DNA of 64,000 nucleotides. Origin: Gillisia sp. Hel1_33_143 (GTDB taxonomy: Bacteria > Bacteroidota > Bacteroidia > Flavobacteriales > Flavobacteriaceae). Shown one piece after another: positions 1 to 7,535 of this stretch. The translations under genes were made by a program, and so were the position numbers. Position 1 is the first letter of the stretch, and each line of letters opens with the position of its first letter. The DNA lies in contig NZ_LT629737.1 of assembly GCF_900104765.1 (NCBI RefSeq), positions 1,302,001-1,366,000 on the forward strand. Reading direction: 5' to 3'. A model generated the notes under the pieces. It was not told the DNA's origin, ran no database searches, and saw nothing but the letters and a program-made list of their open reading frames with translations.

Positions 1-108
1 TGTCGCAAATCCGTCCCTAAAAGTGGGCGTTTGAAGGCTATTTGTCGCAAATTGCAGAAGGTCAAGAAATTATCTATTTTTCAAGTAGCTGAACATCAGC
101 ATTTTGAA

Positions 109-181
109 AACGAAAAGGAGTGCTTAACATCGCATCGCGTGTTACCCTCTTGCTACTCCTTTTCGTTCGCCACAGGCGAAC
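109..181. repeat. Inverted repeats, possible oriT-like or regulatory structure
   Basis: Positions 109-121 and 155-167 form a perfect 13-bp inverted repeat (AACGAAAAGGAGT and its complement) around a 33-nt loop. It is followed at once by a 7-bp hairpin with a 3-nt loop, GTTCGCC/GGCGAAC (165-181), and further right by CCATTTT...AAAATGG near 217-234. The first 417 bases hold no gene I can support. Clustered inverted repeats in an element next to replication or transfer genes could be an origin of transfer, but no nic-site consensus was recognised. Confidence 0.35.
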
Positions 182-365
182 AAAAATTTCGTACAATCTG
201 GCTAAAAAGCCAATTGCCATTTTGGGAAAAATGGATTTCCGATATGTTATTTTTCGATGTGTACGGTTATCGGCGAAAGTGAAAAATGGATAACAATACT
301 TAAAATTGAATGCTGAATTTCAGCGAAATAAAGATACGTTTTTTATTTGATTTGGAAGTGTCAAA

Positions 366-397
366 CAAAAAAAACACCCCTAAAATTTAGAGGTGCT
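366..397 (-). terminator. Rho-independent terminator of the ssb-side operon
   Basis: Read on the minus strand, a CACCTCTAAA / TTTTAGGGGTG stem is followed by a run of eight T. It sits just downstream of the last gene of the minus-strand group 1651-418. Confidence 0.75.
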
Positions 398-417
398 TTA
401 TCATTAAGTTCAGAAAA

Positions 418-615
418 TCAAATATTGAATATGAAGGTGTAGGAATACAAATTTCGCAATGCTTCTTCCTCAATCATAGTTTCAAAACAGGTATAATTTT
501 CCCTTACGTATTTACGGATACTGTCGCCAAATTTACGTTCTACGTCCTTTTTAGAATCTTCCAAGATTCGGTTTTGAGCTTCTTCGCTCAAGTCTGTAAA
601 ATTTAGATATACCAT
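418..615 (-). CDS. Small conserved element protein
   Basis: A 65-residue acidic protein starting MVYLNF. It is probably helical (EEAQNRILEDSKKDVE) with an aromatic C-terminus. I recall similar short proteins next to SSB and DUF6876 genes in Bacteroidota conjugative elements, but no function is known. It is the last gene of the minus-strand group, 11 bp after the DUF6876 gene and directly before a terminator. Its position and clear ATG support a real gene; the function is unassigned. Confidence 0.6.
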   Translation of the reverse strand: MVYLNFTDLSEEAQNRILEDSKKDVERKFGDSIRKYVRENYTCFETMIEEEALRNLYSYTFIFNI

Positions 616-626
616 AGCTTCAAAAT

Positions 627-1007
627 TTAATATTCGCTTGGTAACATCAGCGTATCATTTACAAAAAATAAACGCAGTTCATCGAGTGGAAAATCGGTTG
701 CCCGATAGCCGTGTTTTTCTAATACATTATCATTGCCATCGGTATAAATAATTTCTGCTTCGTAGCCTGTAAAATCTTGTCTTTCCTCGGACAATCTTTT
801 AAAATCGATGGTTATAAATTCGCTTCGGTTCATCAGACTTTTTGCAATTACGGAAGTGTCCGTAATGAGCCAAAAACATTCGGCAGCTTCCGCCAAATAT
901 TTTAGTCCGTTGGTGTATCGGGTTCGTAATAATGGGATTTGAAATATGGTTTCCGAACCGTGAAAATGTTGTAATCCTTCTTTGATTTCGTTAACTTGTA
1001 CTTTCAT
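627..1007 (-). CDS. DUF6876 family protein
   Basis: A 126-residue protein. Its N-terminal half has the pattern I associate with DUF6876: a HFHGSETIF stretch, then TNGLKYLAEAAECFWLI, corresponding to the family's FTGTE...TDGVKYLAE...WL pattern. The family is common in conjugative elements and plasmids of Bacteroidota and has no known biochemical role. There is no signal peptide or membrane segment, so it is probably cytoplasmic. It lies between ssb and a 65-residue gene on the same strand, with a hairpin terminator between it and ssb. The family call rests on remembered pattern, not a search. Confidence 0.7.
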   Translation of the reverse strand: MKVQVNEIKEGLQHFHGSETIFQIPLLRTRYTNGLKYLAEAAECFWLITDTSVIAKSLMNRSEFITIDFKRLSEERQDFTGYEAEIIYTDGNDNVLEKHGYRATDFPLDELRLFFVNDTLMLPSEY

Positions 1008-1033
1008 AATTTTCTATTTATTAGTAGTGAATT

Positions 1034-1076
1034 ATTAAAAAGAGGGCGCAACTTTCGACGGGAACGCCCTCTTTAA
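1034..1076 (-). terminator. Terminator hairpin after ssb
   Basis: AAAGAGGGCG (1039-1048) pairs with CGCCCTCTTT (1065-1074). On the minus strand the stem is followed by TTTTTAAT. It could end or attenuate transcription between ssb and the DUF6876 gene. Confidence 0.65.
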
Positions 1077-1085
1077 TTTTAGTGG

Positions 1086-1430
1086 CTATTTGCCGTTTTT
1101 AGTTCCGAGCAAAAGAATTTCCCTTGCTTCAACTTCGGTTACATAGCGTTGGTTGCCGTCATCGGTGGTATAGGTACGGGTTCTCAATTTCCCTGTGATT
1201 CCTATTTCCTTTCCTTTGCCTACATATTTTTCAACGATTTCGGCAATCTTGCCCCAGGCTACGACCGTGTGCCAATCTGTATTTTGCACTTTTTCGCCCT
1301 TGTTGTTTTTGTAGTTCTCGTTCGTGGCGAGTGAAAAACGGGCTACTTTCTTACCGCTTTCAAGGTTCGTGACCTGTGGCTCTTGGCCAACGTTTCCGAT
1401 TAACTGTACGTGATTTTTTAAAGTACTCAT
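1086..1430 (-). CDS. ssb: Single-stranded DNA-binding protein
   Basis: A 114-residue OB-fold protein. It has the SSB signatures: N-terminal LKNHVQLIGNVGQEPQV, a GKKVARFSLATNE strand, DWHTVVAWGKIAEIVEKYVGKG, and an RTYTTDDGNQRYVTEV strand. It coats single-stranded DNA, presumably during transfer or replication of the element. At 114 residues it is shorter than chromosomal SSBs and lacks the long acidic tail ending in DDIPF; it ends in GTKNGK. Tail-less SSBs are usual on Bacteroidota elements and may not recruit the usual tail-binding partners. It follows a 67-residue basic protein gene by 17 bp. Confidence 0.93.
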   Translation of the reverse strand: MSTLKNHVQLIGNVGQEPQVTNLESGKKVARFSLATNENYKNNKGEKVQNTDWHTVVAWGKIAEIVEKYVGKGKEIGITGKLRTRTYTTDDGNQRYVTEVEAREILLLGTKNGK

Positions 1431-1447
1431 AATAAAAGAATTAAAGA

Positions 1448-1651
1448 TTAATTAAGGCTACCCGAACCCTTCGGATAGTTTGCGTTTATGTTTTTTTGAA
1501 GTGATTTACTTATTATATCCAGAGCGTTTTCCTTTTTTTGTTTTTTTAGTCCCGCTTCCTTTTTGATGGTTTTGTAAGATTTCATAATATTCGATTTAGA
1601 TTTACTTCCCATAGAGCCGTCCGCTGTTACCTTTTTTTGTTGCTGATACAT
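1448..1651 (-). CDS. Small basic hypothetical protein
   Basis: A lysine- and serine-rich protein of 67 residues counted from the ATG at 1651; an upstream TTG would add two residues. It is basic and hydrophilic, with no membrane segment or recognisable domain. It is the first gene of the minus-strand group ending at 418 and lies 17 bp before ssb, which suggests a DNA- or RNA-associated accessory role in the element. I do not recognise the family. The stretch from 1652 to about 1849 holds no gene I can see and is presumably its promoter region. Confidence 0.5.
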   Translation of the reverse strand: MYQQQKKVTADGSMGSKSKSNIMKSYKTIKKEAGLKKQKKENALDIISKSLQKNINANYPKGSGSLN

Positions 1652-1849
1652 TTTCAATATTTGGAATTAATAAGGACTTATAAAAGGGAGGTACGACCGG
1701 TTATGCAGTCCGTTTAACTTCCAAATGTTGGTATTTTGCTTACAAAAAAACGGTTGGGACAGCGGTGGCTCGGGAGTAGGTCTAAATGCCTTTTGTGAAG
1801 TATAAAAACATAGGAAGCGGGACTAAATGATTAAATGGAATTCCGATTT

Positions 1850-2240
1850 GGCGGACTCCGTTCACGATTTCGGATTGGGAATGAAGCGTTCCGCTCCAGC
1901 GCAGCGGATCGGGTTAGCGAAATGGAAAGTAGAAATTGGGGATGGTGTCCAAGACCTATTTAGAGAAGCTCTTTTCCCGCAATGTAGCTTTTCGCGAAAT
2001 GCAGGGGAATGTGCTGAACGGTTATGAAACTCTATTTTCCCTTTGTGTAGGATGTAAGGCGGACTGAACTTTAAAGATGGAGGTTGGGAATGGAGTGTTC
2101 CTGCCGTGTTTCAGGTAGGGTTAACGCAATGGAAATCGGAATCTTTGGAGTTGTGTCCAAGATTTTTTTGTAGTGAAGCTCTTTTCCTGTAATGAGCTTT
2201 TCGCGAAATGAAGGGTAATGGGCTGAGTGGCTTATGGAAG
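1850..2240 (+). repeat. Left copy of a complex direct repeat (two units of about 208 bp)
   Basis: Two imperfect tandem units start at GGCGGACT (near 1850 and 2058). They share blocks such as GTGTCCAAGA, GAAGCTCTTTT and CTTTTCGCGAAATG. A 31-bp block at 1981-2011 recurs exactly at 10380-10410. The whole arrangement reappears downstream of the heme cassette at 10362-10645, in the same orientation. The stretch 1658-2252 otherwise contains only short open frames whose starts and frames are not conserved between the units. Confidence 0.75.
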
Positions 2241-2252
2241 ATAAGGTGTACT

Positions 2253-4472
2253 TTAGTAACAATCCATCTTCAGCTGTCCATTATGCTGAAGCTCGTCGAA
2301 GTTAATTCCAGAATGTTCAGCGAGTAAGCCTTCCAGCACATCTAAAATGTCGTGTTGCATAGTAAGTGAACCACAAATCATAACCACACCACCTTCTTGA
2401 ACTGTTTGAAGAACAATATCCTTTTGTTGTAATATCAGATTTTGTACATACTCTTTACTACCTTCTCTTGAATGGGATTTATGGATTGTGTTATTTTGGT
2501 TTTTCGAAATAATCCCTGTAAGAATATCATCATAAATAGCTGAAGAAGCTACTGTCCTGCCGCCCCAAAACAAGTTGATTTTTGTGTCGCAATTCTGTTC
2601 CATAATCCCCAAGAATGGGGCTATTCCAGTTCCATTTGATATCAATACTGCGGAAGCTGATTTTTTAGGAAAGTGGAAATTAGGGTTGCTGTCTATAACC
2701 GCCTGAATAGTATCGCCCTTATTCAAGCTATGCAAATACGAAGAGCCTTTACCAAATTCGTGTTTCTTTACACTCAAAAGAATTTCATTGCCCATACTGG
2801 CAATAGAATATTGTCGAGGGATATCAGTTCCGTCTGGAAAAACGGACAATAAATCGCCTGAGGTAAAACTTGTTTTTTTCTTCGCTTTCAGTCTGATTAG
2901 GAAGGTATCATCTACATTTAATTCTGTGCGCTCAACTACCTTAAATGTAATTTTTTTATAGTTCCGTTTCTTGAGCTTCGGTTTTTCAACAGAAAGTGAA
3001 AAACGTAATAGTTCGCTCAATTGTTCGACCCATCTTTCAAAATCAGCAAAGTCTGCATTGTTGATTTTATAAAGCGGCATCAAGGGTTGAAAGTCTTGAT
3101 GTATTTGTAAAAGTGAATCTACTTGTATCGCAAACTTGCAATAGTCAGTATATTCCAGGGAACCAAAGCCTACTACGGCATAGTTGATTTTATTCGGTTG
3201 CCGGATAGTAGGGAAGATAGCCTCAAACTTTCTGGCGTTCGTCGGTGGTTCGCCCTCACCATAGGTGGCCGTAAAGATGAAAATATGTTCCGCTTTCCCT
3301 TCGACTGCGCTCAGGGCAGGCGCGATAATGTCATACTTGTTCAATTCGGTCAAGAACACATTTTTTCCTTGGGCAGTTAACCCGTTGTAGAATCGCCTTG
3401 CAAAATCATAGGTCGTTCCCGTTTCTGAACCTACCAAAATGACGAATTCACATTCGTCTTTATCGGGCATTATGGTAATAGCTTTCACTTTTTTTCTGCG
3501 CTTCAACGTCATCGCAAAACCCGAATACATAAAGAATAAAATGGACGCACTTGCCAGCAGCAGGACGATAGACCACAACACACTTCCTTCGCCTGTATGC
3601 AACACCCAACTTAAACGGGATGCCAATTGCACAAAGGGATAATCTGCGCTACTAATTATTTGTCCCGTTTGCTGGTTGACTCTAATTTCTCTATCCTGTA
3701 ATTCGATTTGATAATAATCTTCTGGGTCTTCAGAAAACGGAAATTCAACTTTTCTCACGTTATTTAACGACGTTTCCTTGAAGAAGGGAATTTCATTAAT
3801 CGATGTGTACTTTTGAGTTGTTTTTAAAAACTCAATTTCCTGATGTGCAATTTTGGTATCTGGAAGCAATTCAAACTTTTCGGCAGAAAGATACACGCCA
3901 GTAAGTGCAACAATAACGATGGGAATAAAGAACCATCGGCTTAAAATGACGTGGTAATGCAGTTCAAAATAATCTTTTTGAACTTTTGAAAATATGCGTT
4001 TAAAACCGCCTTGCCTTTTGGCAAGTAATAATAGTCCCGTAACAGCAATTAAAAAAAGCAATAGCGAAATCAGGCCGACAAAAAACCTTCCGATGCTCTT
4101 TAAAAATAATGACCGATGCAGATTGGTGGCGAAACTATAAAAAAAAAGGCGCTCTTGTACCTCGCCTAATTGTTCGCCTGTTTTTGCATCGATATAGATA
4201 TCGAGCGTTTCCATTTCCGTAGTAAGAACGGAAGCTTTCACAAAGTCAGAAGATTCTACTTCCAGCGAGAAAACCTCCTCATAAGTTGAGTTTAAAGCAT
4301 CAATTGTCGTAGCTAATGATACTTTATCTAAATCTTGCATAGCAAAACCTTTCGCTTGATGCGAAATAGGCTCAATCGCTAAAACCACACCTGTTATTGA
4401 GGCTATGAATAAAAATAAAGAAGAGGCAAGGGCAAGTACAAAATGACTGTATCGCCAAATGGAAATGGTCAT
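2253..4472 (-). CDS. PepSY-type membrane reductase with flavodoxin and FNR domains
   Basis: A 739-residue fusion. Residues 1-325 form a PepSY-associated membrane part, with segments near 11-33, 131-150, 180-196 and 300-320 and several membrane-side histidines that could ligate heme. A flavodoxin domain follows from about 344 (GSETGTT, then TATYGEGEPP), and a ferredoxin-NADP reductase-like FAD/NAD part from about 510 (RQYSIAS, NGTGIAPFLG, CGSLTMQ). The family passes NADPH electrons across the inner membrane, typically to ferric siderophores or other periplasmic acceptors. It is the last gene of the heme-locus operon, 16 bp after the DUF2271 gene. Residues APALSAVEGK come from an in-frame repeat insertion between flavodoxin strands. 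Confidence 0.88.
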   Translation of the reverse strand: MTISIWRYSHFVLALASSLFLFIASITGVVLAIEPISHQAKGFAMQDLDKVSLATTIDALNSTYEEVFSLEVESSDFVKASVLTTEMETLDIYIDAKTGEQLGEVQERLFFYSFATNLHRSLFLKSIGRFFVGLISLLLFLIAVTGLLLLAKRQGGFKRIFSKVQKDYFELHYHVILSRWFFIPIVIVALTGVYLSAEKFELLPDTKIAHQEIEFLKTTQKYTSINEIPFFKETSLNNVRKVEFPFSEDPEDYYQIELQDREIRVNQQTGQIISSADYPFVQLASRLSWVLHTGEGSVLWSIVLLLASASILFFMYSGFAMTLKRRKKVKAITIMPDKDECEFVILVGSETGTTYDFARRFYNGLTAQGKNVFLTELNKYDIIAPALSAVEGKAEHIFIFTATYGEGEPPTNARKFEAIFPTIRQPNKINYAVVGFGSLEYTDYCKFAIQVDSLLQIHQDFQPLMPLYKINNADFADFERWVEQLSELLRFSLSVEKPKLKKRNYKKITFKVVERTELNVDDTFLIRLKAKKKTSFTSGDLLSVFPDGTDIPRQYSIASMGNEILLSVKKHEFGKGSSYLHSLNKGDTIQAVIDSNPNFHFPKKSASAVLISNGTGIAPFLGIMEQNCDTKINLFWGGRTVASSAIYDDILTGIISKNQNNTIHKSHSREGSKEYVQNLILQQKDIVLQTVQEGGVVMICGSLTMQHDILDVLEGLLAEHSGINFDELQHNGQLKMDCY
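3298..3320. repeat. REP-like palindromic insert inside the reductase gene
   Basis: The core CTTCGACTGCGCTCAG resembles a short dispersed repeat seen in many Bacteroidota genomes. On the coding (minus) strand it is translated in frame as PALSAVEGK, placed in a loop of the flavodoxin domain where close relatives would have an ordinary acidic linker. Confidence 0.5.
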
Positions 4473-4488
4473 AAAATGGGGTGTGTTT

Positions 4489-4974
4489 TTACTGCGGTAG
4501 CATTCTTACATAGCGAATAAATCCTTTTCCTTCCTTCTTGGCTTTGAGATTTTCGGTGGTCAACTCAAACTGAATATCGTCCTTATAATATTTCTGGTCT
4601 TCTACCGAAGTTTCAAAACGTAGGCTATATCCTTTATCTATTTTGTCGGATGGAATCTGCAATACAGAAACGGTACGTTCGCCACCGCTTATGGTCGCAC
4701 CCGAAATAGCATCGATATTGGGACGGTATTTCCCGTAGAATTTCCACCATTCAGTGATTTCACTATACCATTCACTATCCTTTCCCTGAACATAAAGTGT
4801 TTCTTCGTATTCGCCAGATGGATTCATTAATGAAACAATTACGTAAGCACCTTCGCCTGTGTAATTGGTCATTTGTATGAGGCATTTTACCGCTTTGTTT
4901 TCAGTAGTTGTAAATGCCATTAGTAACAATCCTGCGAGTACCATCGCAGGAATAATTTTAAATGTTGTTTTCAT
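4489..4974 (-). CDS. DUF2271 domain periplasmic protein
   Basis: A 161-residue protein with an N-terminal signal peptide (hydrophobic stretch about 8-22, AMVLAGLLLMAFTTT). The remainder matches DUF2271 in layout: NYTGEGAYVIVSLMNPSGEYEETLYVQG, a WYSEITEWWKFYG aromatic block, and DAISGATISGG. The last motif resembles the SGAT covalent-flavin motif of FMN-binding domains. DUF2271 genes often neighbour PepSY reductases, and here the gene lies 16 bp upstream of one. A periplasmic electron-transfer or accessory role beside the reductase is inferred. No experimental function is known. Confidence 0.78.
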   Translation of the reverse strand: MKTTFKIIPAMVLAGLLLMAFTTTENKAVKCLIQMTNYTGEGAYVIVSLMNPSGEYEETLYVQGKDSEWYSEITEWWKFYGKYRPNIDAISGATISGGERTVSVLQIPSDKIDKGYSLRFETSVEDQKYYKDDIQFELTTENLKAKKEGKGFIRYVRMLPQ

Positions 4975-5011
4975 CGAGCTAAATTTTTAATGCCCATTAT
5001 GGGCTTTCATC

Positions 5012-6511
5012 TTATTTTAAAAAATTCAATGAGGTGTTTTGTTTTTTTAAGAGTTCGTTTTCGCTTGCCAAATCATAGACCGTTTCTTCAAAATCAGTTT
5101 TGATTTTAGTATCTGCACCTTTTGAGATTAGGTATTTCATCATCTCATCGTTTTCAGCTTTCATTGCAGCAATGTGCAATACGGTCAGTCCTTCATCATT
5201 TTTTGCATTGGTGTCAATATCAAAATCTGCAAGGCTTTTCAACAATTCTATATTATTGTCTTTAGCAGCAAGATGAAAAAGTGTATTTCCCTCGGCTTGA
5301 GTCGTGTTCATTTTGAACCCTTTTTCTTGAAGCAGTTTTAATTTGCTATCAAATTCATCGGGTTTTCTGCCATCAAAAGATGCTACTAAATAATAAGCCA
5401 TAGTATTGCCTTTACTATCTTTTGCGAAAACAACACTTCCCTTTTCCAATAAGAATCCAACCACTTCAGAACTGTTATGCTGAACCGCAAGCATTAAAGC
5501 CGCCTGTCCGTCATTATTTGCAGTATTGACGTCTTTTAGGTTTTTAGAAAGCAGATGTACCATCGCCAATTCATTACGGGAAGCGGCATTGAGAAAAGGT
5601 GTGTTGCCTTCGGAATCTTTTTGGTTCACATCTGCACCGGCAGTAAGAAAAAATTCAAAAATCGCTGGGTCAGTATTGTTATAAGCCAGTCGGTGTAATG
5701 GCGTATAACCGTCTTTGGTCACGATGTTAGGTTTAAGACCGAGACTTTTCAAGTACTCATAAACCGCCAATGGATTGCTATAGCCACGACCACCTTGTGT
5801 TGCGAATAAAAAGGCATTTCCACCTTCTTGGTTTAACGATTTGTAATCCACACCTTTTTTGATAAGCAGTTTCAGGAAATCAATATTCCCTTTTTTGCTG
5901 GCATAATTAAAAATACCATTGCCGTTGTTATCTGTACCTTCAAGCTTAAAGCCTTTGCTTGTAAAAAAAGATAACTCTTTTTCTGTAGACAATGAAGGCG
6001 CAACCAATAATAACAGATTTGCACCACTTTCATTTTTCTCGTTTACAAGGTTTATACCGTGCTTTTCAAAAGCCTCGTACAAGTCTTTATCTTTTTGGCC
6101 AGCATTGGCAGCAAAAGCAAGTGGTGTATAACCGTGGCTGTCCAATTCGGTAACGGATGACCTGTTATCAAGTAGATACTTGACCATTTCCGTTTGACCG
6201 GCATACGCCGCCCAATGTAAATAGATTCGGCTGTCGTGGGTTTTCTTATCAACAGGATTGCCTTCGAGCGATAAAAGAAATTTTACCACATCGTCATCTG
6301 CCTTTTCCAGCAATGCATAAATGGTGGCATCAAAAGCATTTTCATTGAGTACCTTAGCATCATTGCCCTCAGCGATTTTTTGCTTTACAGTTTTCAAGTC
6401 TGGATTGCCCTTCCAGAAGGAACGGTCAAGAAATATATTGTCTTGTTGCGCAACTGCCACTATGCTCATAAAAAGCATAGCAAACAGCGTTACATTTTTC
6501 AAAATTTTCAT
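5012..6511 (-). CDS. Periplasmic ankyrin-repeat protein
   Basis: A 499-residue protein with an N-terminal signal peptide (MKILKNVTLFAMLFMSIVAVAQQ, cleavage near residue 21). Ankyrin repeats follow along most of its length: repeated G-x-TPL-H/A-A modules such as DSRIYLHWAAYAGQTEMVKYLL, DGYTPLHRLAYNN and EGLTVLHIAAMK. Ankyrin domains bind proteins and carry no catalysis. Between the DUF6607 and DUF2271 genes, 4 bp and 37 bp away, it probably scaffolds periplasmic partners of the heme or iron pathway. Exported ankyrin proteins are uncommon but known in iron and heme loci of Bacteroidota; the specific partner here is not deducible. Confidence 0.85.
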   Translation of the reverse strand: MKILKNVTLFAMLFMSIVAVAQQDNIFLDRSFWKGNPDLKTVKQKIAEGNDAKVLNENAFDATIYALLEKADDDVVKFLLSLEGNPVDKKTHDSRIYLHWAAYAGQTEMVKYLLDNRSSVTELDSHGYTPLAFAANAGQKDKDLYEAFEKHGINLVNEKNESGANLLLLVAPSLSTEKELSFFTSKGFKLEGTDNNGNGIFNYASKKGNIDFLKLLIKKGVDYKSLNQEGGNAFLFATQGGRGYSNPLAVYEYLKSLGLKPNIVTKDGYTPLHRLAYNNTDPAIFEFFLTAGADVNQKDSEGNTPFLNAASRNELAMVHLLSKNLKDVNTANNDGQAALMLAVQHNSSEVVGFLLEKGSVVFAKDSKGNTMAYYLVASFDGRKPDEFDSKLKLLQEKGFKMNTTQAEGNTLFHLAAKDNNIELLKSLADFDIDTNAKNDEGLTVLHIAAMKAENDEMMKYLISKGADTKIKTDFEETVYDLASENELLKKQNTSLNFLK

Positions 6512-6515
6512 CTAA

Positions 6516-7424
6516 CTATTTTTTTACAAAAGACTCGATGACTTCATCAATTTGAGCCTCTTTTTCATAGCCTTCTTCTTCAAATAAGAACTTATAAAGC
6601 GGCTTATTGTCCACTTTTTCTTCAAGAACAAGGTCTTTATCGCGGCCAAAGACTTCATCCCATTTAGCACGCACCAAAGCCCATTTGTTATCATTATCTT
6701 TCCACCATTGGGCAGCAGCTGCACATTTGCTGTCATCCACTTTTACATAGGTGTTATATCCTTTTTCCTTTGCAAGTATCACATCTTCCTTACCTGTCTC
6801 ACGGATAATTTTGGTATTATCTTGGTCGTGTAACCAACCATAATCTGTGATTTCTTGACGGTTGCCGCGCATCAATAGGTTGTAGTCGCTTCTGGTTGTA
6901 TATTCCCTTCTTGCCAGAGGCGCAGGTGTCGTATTTTCCCAATAGCTTTTTCCATCAACGTTCACCCAAGAGGCAGAACCTTCGTAACGTGGACTGTCAT
7001 CTACCTGATATACTTTCTGTGTCCATTGTCCTTTAACTTCGGATGTAGGTAATTTTTCGAAAGTCCACTCATTGTCCGCATTATAGGTGTATAAGTCGGT
7101 ATTTTCAAATAGCCAGTCTTGTCGCCAATGCTTTACGATTTGAGGGTCTGCTGGATTTCCTACCTGTAAGAGATGCTGAATAGAAATCTTATCATCCTCA
7201 TCTGTTACTAATTGCGCCCATTCCAACCCTTTATCCACCTTTGTTTTTGAAGGCTTGTAAAGAGAATCGTTGCTGTAATTAAAAGTTTCTGCAAAATTAA
7301 AAGTGACTTCATAACAGCCACACATTTTCTTGATGGCTTCTTGGTCTTCTTGTTTTTTTGAGGTTTGAGAAATGGCACTTATTGAAAATAATAGTGCCAA
7401 TAAGGTGTACAAAGATGTTTTCAT
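6516..7424 (-). CDS. DUF6607 family exported protein
   Basis: A 302-residue protein from the ATG at 7424, chosen because it places a normal signal peptide (KTSLYTLLALLFSISAISQ) at the N-terminus; a longer frame reaches 7460. The mature part starts KKMCGCYEVTFNFAETFNYS, with a CGC pair, and ends in a lysine-rich tail, in keeping with DUF6607. The function is unknown. It is the first gene of the minus-strand operon 7424-2253, divergent from the TonB receptor across about 110 bp. Its company (HmuY-like protein, TonB receptor, PepSY reductase) suggests a role in handling heme or iron in the periplasm. Confidence 0.8.
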   Translation of the reverse strand: MKTSLYTLLALLFSISAISQTSKKQEDQEAIKKMCGCYEVTFNFAETFNYSNDSLYKPSKTKVDKGLEWAQLVTDEDDKISIQHLLQVGNPADPQIVKHWRQDWLFENTDLYTYNADNEWTFEKLPTSEVKGQWTQKVYQVDDSPRYEGSASWVNVDGKSYWENTTPAPLARREYTTRSDYNLLMRGNRQEITDYGWLHDQDNTKIIRETGKEDVILAKEKGYNTYVKVDDSKCAAAAQWWKDNDNKWALVRAKWDEVFGRDKDLVLEEKVDNKPLYKFLFEEEGYEKEAQIDEVIESFVKK

Positions 7425-7499
7425 TGCTATTGATTTATTGATTTTTAAATTCATCGACAAAAATAGTTATTTTTATTAAATCTAAATAACAATAATTTA

Positions 7500-7507
7500 T
7501 ATATTTG
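7500..7507 (+). promoter_or_regulatory. -7 promoter element of the TonB receptor gene
   Basis: TATATTTG fits the Bacteroidota -7 consensus TAnnTTTG and lies 28 bp before the ATG at 7536. The surrounding 110 bp also holds the divergent promoter for the minus-strand operon, so an iron- or heme-responsive regulator could control both sides; no Fur box was recognised with confidence. Confidence 0.6.
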
Positions 7508-7535
7508 CACCCTATCAAGATTGATTCTAAATAAA

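Noticed and set aside
31-282. Plus-strand frame of 83 residues at the left edge
   Set aside because: It runs through the inverted repeats and has no recognisable domain, signal or upstream site; the base pattern is better explained by structured non-coding DNA.
1827-2262. Short frames on both strands over the left repeat
   Set aside because: Starts and frames are not kept between repeat units; treated as repeat sequence. The partly conserved peptide is reported separately.
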